From positions 1 to 8,317 of the forward strand of contig JAQCLA010000106.1 of assembly GCA_027592105.1 (NCBI GenBank): a stretch of 8,317 nt of DNA, written 5' to 3'. The notes under the pieces are model-generated. The model was not told where the DNA came from. It saw only the letters and a list, made by a program, of their open reading frames with translations, and ran no database searches. The stretch is from Pseudomonadota bacterium. GTDB taxonomy: Bacteria > Pseudomonadota > Alphaproteobacteria > Rhodobacterales > Rhodobacteraceae. Positions 6,211-8,317 of the stretch are shown piece after piece (the stretch's first letter is position 1; each line of letters starts with the position of its first letter). Position numbers and translations under genes: made by a program.

Positions 6211-7005
6211 ATGCAAGGCAGCGCCAATCTCAACATCATGCTCAAGGCTGCCCGCAAAGCGGGGCGCAGCCTCGTCAAGGATTTCCGCGAGATCGAGAAC
6301 CTTCAGGTCTCGGCCAAGGGGCCGGGCGATTTCGTCAGCCGTGCGGATCGCGCCGCCGAAGAGATCCTCAAGACCGAATTGATGACCGCGCGCCCCAATT
6401 ACGGTTTTCTGGGTGAGGAAGGCACACGCATCGAAGGCATCGACCCGACGCGGCGCTGGATCGTCGATCCGCTTGATGGCACGACGAATTTCTTGCACGG
6501 CATGCCGCATTGGGCGGTGTCCATCGCGCTGGAGCACAAGGGCGAGATCGTGGCGGGCGTGGTCTATGACCCTGCTAAGGACGAGATGTTTTATGCCGAG
6601 AAAGGCGCGGGCTGCTGGCTGAACGACAGCCAGCGTTTGCGCGTCTCGGGCCGCAACAAGATGATCGAATGTGTCTTTGCGACGGGTATTCCCTTTGGCG
6701 GTGGCAAATACCTGCCCGCAACGCTGCAGGATCTGGCGCGTTTGATGCCCGCTTGCGCGGGTGTGCGGCGCTGGGGCTCGGCTGCGCTGGATTTGGCCTA
6801 TGTCGCGGCTGGCCGCTATGATGGCTATTGGGAGCGTGGTCTGAACGCTTGGGATATCGCAGCAGGATTGTTGCTGGTGCGCGAGGCGGGCGGTCTGGTG
6901 CAGCCGATCCGCGAGAGTCAGGATATGCTGGCCGACGGCCAGCTTGTCGCCGCATCCGAGCCGATCTTTGACAATTTCGCCGCGATCATCCGCGACCGCA
7001 GTTAA
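6211..7005 (+). CDS. suhB: Inositol monophosphatase family protein (SuhB)
   Basis: Magnesium-dependent, lithium-sensitive-type sugar phosphatase fold; SuhB homologues hydrolyse inositol 1-phosphate and in E. coli also take part in rRNA antitermination complexes. The 264-residue protein is the size of E. coli SuhB (267). Metal-site motifs are intact: GEEG at 68-71 (Glu 70), IVDPLDGTTNF at 84-94 (Asp 86, Asp 89) and WDIAAG at 214-219 (Asp 215). RRWGSAALDLAYVAAGRYDGYWE at about 186-208 is the usual substrate-site segment. GGAGAG precedes the ATG by 6 nt. It has its own candidate promoter, and its TAA overlaps the stop of convergent pcs. Related family members (CysQ, bifunctional FBPase/IMPase) fit less well. 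The in vivo substrate is uncertain. Confidence 0.93.
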   Translation: MQGSANLNIMLKAARKAGRSLVKDFREIENLQVSAKGPGDFVSRADRAAEEILKTELMTARPNYGFLGEEGTRIEGIDPTRRWIVDPLDGTTNFLHGMPHWAVSIALEHKGEIVAGVVYDPAKDEMFYAEKGAGCWLNDSQRLRVSGRNKMIECVFATGIPFGGGKYLPATLQDLARLMPACAGVRRWGSAALDLAYVAAGRYDGYWERGLNAWDIAAGLLLVREAGGLVQPIRESQDMLADGQLVAASEPIFDNFAAIIRDRS

Positions 7006-7688
7006 ACGCGGGCCGGCACCAGTTGCTGGATGATGCCCACCAACAGCAGGTAAAGTGAGCTTGCCGTCACGATGCCGGTCAAGATCGGGTTGGGGCTGAA
7101 ATCGGTCAGTGCCGCCGTGGCGATCGAACCTGTCCAGATCAACGCCATCGGGAGCGTCAGCCAACGCCAGCGTGCGGTGCGCACGGGGTGGATGAATTTC
7201 AGGTTCAAAAACTGCGCCACGCAAAGCGCCACGACAAGGCCTAAGATCATCTCCCACGCGGGGACGATCACCAACAGCGCCAGCGCGACCATGTTCCAGC
7301 ATCCCGGAAAACCACGAAAGCTTTTGTCTTCGGTCTTCATCCGCGTATCGGCGAAATAAAGCGCCGAGGCGAAGGGGATCAGCAAAACCACCAGCCAACC
7401 CGACCAGCCGGGCAAAAGACCCGATTCGTAAAGCGCATAGGCCGGGATCATCACATAGGTCAAAAAGTCGACGATCAGATCGAGCAAGACACCATCGATG
7501 ATCGGCGCATTCTCGGTGACCGCGTAGCGCCGGGCCAAGGGTCCGTCGATCCCGTCAACCACAAGGGCCACGGTCAACCAGATGGTCATCATCGCCCAAT
7601 CATGATCACCCGCCGCAAGCAGTGCGAGCATCGCAAGCGATGCGCCGATGGAAGTGAAAAGGTGAACGCTATAGGCCCGAATTCGCAT
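7002..7688 (-). CDS. pcs: Phosphatidylcholine synthase (CDP-alcohol phosphatidyltransferase)
   Basis: Integral inner-membrane enzyme that condenses free choline with CDP-diacylglycerol to give phosphatidylcholine and CMP, a route found mainly in host- or plant-associated and marine alphaproteobacteria. The 228-residue protein has about eight hydrophobic helices and the CDP-alcohol motif at 45-74: D45, D48-G49, A52-R53, then G66, D70 and D74. The gap between AR and G is 12 residues, longer than the usual 8 or 9, as in Sinorhizobium Pcs. Other Pcs-like blocks are FLTYVMIPAYALYESG (75-90), YFADTRMKTED (111-121), FRGFPGCWNM (124-133) and FIHPVR further on. MRIRAYSVHL fits the family start. The ribosome binding site is weak. 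It follows xerC by 60 bp on the same strand and overlaps suhB tail to tail at TTAA. Confidence 0.92.
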   Translation of the reverse strand: MRIRAYSVHLFTSIGASLAMLALLAAGDHDWAMMTIWLTVALVVDGIDGPLARRYAVTENAPIIDGVLLDLIVDFLTYVMIPAYALYESGLLPGWSGWLVVLLIPFASALYFADTRMKTEDKSFRGFPGCWNMVALALLVIVPAWEMILGLVVALCVAQFLNLKFIHPVRTARWRWLTLPMALIWTGSIATAALTDFSPNPILTGIVTASSLYLLLVGIIQQLVPARV

Positions 7689-7748
7689 TGAAGTCAGATG
7701 ACGGGTTCCGCGCGGCTTGGCAACCGAAGATGTGACATTTTCATGACG

Positions 7749-8317
7749 TTACGCCTTGGGGTGGGCGGCGGCATAGACTTCCATCAGGCGCGCGGTATCG
7801 ACGGCCGTATAGGCCTGTGTCGTCGAAAGTGAGGCATGGCCCAGCAATTCTTGGATCGCACGCAGATCGCCGCCCGCATCAAGCAGATGGGTGGCAAAGC
7901 TATGGCGCAGCGCATGTGGCGTGGCCGTCGCGGGCAGGCCCAGCTGCATGCGCACCTGTTCCATCACGCCTGCCACAAGGCGCGGGTTCAGCGGGCCGCC
8001 GCGGATGCCGCGAAACAGCGGCGTGCCGGGGTTGAGTTGATGGGGGCAAAGGGCGCTGTAACGCGCGACCGCGCTGCGCGTGGCGGGCAGCACGGGCACC
8101 TCGCGCTCCTTGCCGCCCTTGCCACGAATGCGCAGCGTGTCGGTGAGCGGCAAGCACCCGGCGTCCAGATCCAACGCCTCGGACCGGCGCAGCCCGCAGC
8201 CATAAAGCAGCATCATGATGGCGACGTCGCGTGCTGCCACCCAATCGCGCGCGTCATGCGCGCCCACCGCAGTGATCAGCGCCTTGGCCCCATCGACCGA
8301 AAGCGGGCGGGGCAGGC
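7749..8317 (-). CDS. xerC: Tyrosine recombinase XerC, C-terminal part (runs off the right edge)
   Basis: The last 188 residues of a tyrosine recombinase, i.e. the catalytic domain; the N-terminal core-binding domain lies beyond the window. Counting from the first complete codon (8315), the catalytic set is complete: Arg 43 in GCGLRRSEAL, Lys 69 in GKGGKEREVP, His 134 and Arg 137 in HALRHSFATHLL, His 160 in LLGHASLSTTQAY, and nucleophile Tyr 169. LPRPLSV at the edge is the usual inter-domain linker of Xer proteins. The compact spacing and GHASLSTTQ(A/I)Y block fit XerC/XerD, which resolve chromosome dimers at dif with FtsK; XerC rather than XerD is favoured by the overall wording but not proven. 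The frame continues upstream of a GTG at 8267, so that codon is internal. Confidence 0.9.
   Translation of the reverse strand, partial: LPRPLSVDGAKALITAVGAHDARDWVAARDVAIMMLLYGCGLRRSEALDLDAGCLPLTDTLRIRGKGGKEREVPVLPATRSAVARYSALCPHQLNPGTPLFRGIRGGPLNPRLVAGVMEQVRMQLGLPATATPHALRHSFATHLLDAGGDLRAIQELLGHASLSTTQAYTAVDTARLMEVYAAAHPKA

Noticed and set aside
6175..7398. A 407-residue minus-strand open frame covering suhB and part of pcs
   Set aside because: It would overlap suhB antisense and pcs in another frame, and its His/Arg/Asp-rich translation has no domain; suhB and pcs are both clear family members.
7689..7748. A promoter for pcs in the xerC-pcs gap
   Set aside because: TTGCCA on the minus strand is an acceptable -35, but nothing resembling a -10 lies 16 to 18 bp away; read-through from xerC is equally possible.
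7749..8317. Tyrosine recombinase as a sign of a prophage or integrative element
   Set aside because: The catalytic domain reads as the housekeeping XerC/XerD type, and the neighbours are core metabolic genes; there is no tRNA, attachment repeat or phage gene nearby.

Overview
The window looks like ordinary chromosomal core sequence from an alphaproteobacterium, most likely of the family Rhodobacteraceae (order Rhodobacterales). The base composition is high in G+C. The protein types fit: a GcrA cell-cycle regulator start, a Pcs-type phosphatidylcholine synthase, and MetR/MetF and ArgD/ArgF proteins of alphaproteobacterial flavour. G-rich and C-rich intergenic repeat elements of a kind common in this family are also present. 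Coding density is very high. No gene-free stretch exceeds about 170 bases, and I found no tRNA, rRNA, insertion sequence, CRISPR array or phage gene.

Left part, minus strand. Reading with transcription, the order is metF (methylenetetrahydrofolate reductase), argD (acetylornithine aminotransferase), argF (ornithine carbamoyltransferase), an EamA/DMT-family membrane transporter, and the first dozen codons of gcrA at the window edge. argD and argF are consecutive players in arginine synthesis and lie 76 to 86 bp apart. The transporter reading frame runs into the argF end, so it is probably co-transcribed with argF. gcrA is preceded by a strong ribosome binding site and a 28-bp near-palindrome. 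One copy of a G-rich repeat sits directly after metF, and a second, oppositely oriented copy sits between argD and argF.

Middle, divergent promoter. metF faces metR, which encodes a LysR-type regulator of methionine synthesis. The 93-bp gap between them has an imperfect 26-bp dyad at its exact centre, equidistant from both start codons. This is the expected arrangement for MetR activating metF while repressing itself.

Right part. metR overlaps a glycerophosphodiester phosphodiesterase gene by ATGA, so the two are translationally coupled. After a gap with a good sigma-70-like promoter comes a SuhB-type inositol monophosphatase. Converging on it from the minus strand are pcs (phosphatidylcholine synthase) and, upstream of pcs, a truncated xerC (tyrosine recombinase for chromosome dimer resolution). 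pcs and suhB stop codons overlap tail to tail in TTAA.

Functionally the window joins arginine synthesis, methyl-folate/methionine supply and phosphatidylcholine metabolism. The GDPD can release head-group alcohol such as choline from glycerophosphodiesters, and Pcs consumes free choline. I see no clearly novel multi-gene system. The most interesting leads are the symmetric metR/metF operator, the palindrome before gcrA, the paired repeats, and the coupling of a GDPD to the methionine regulator.
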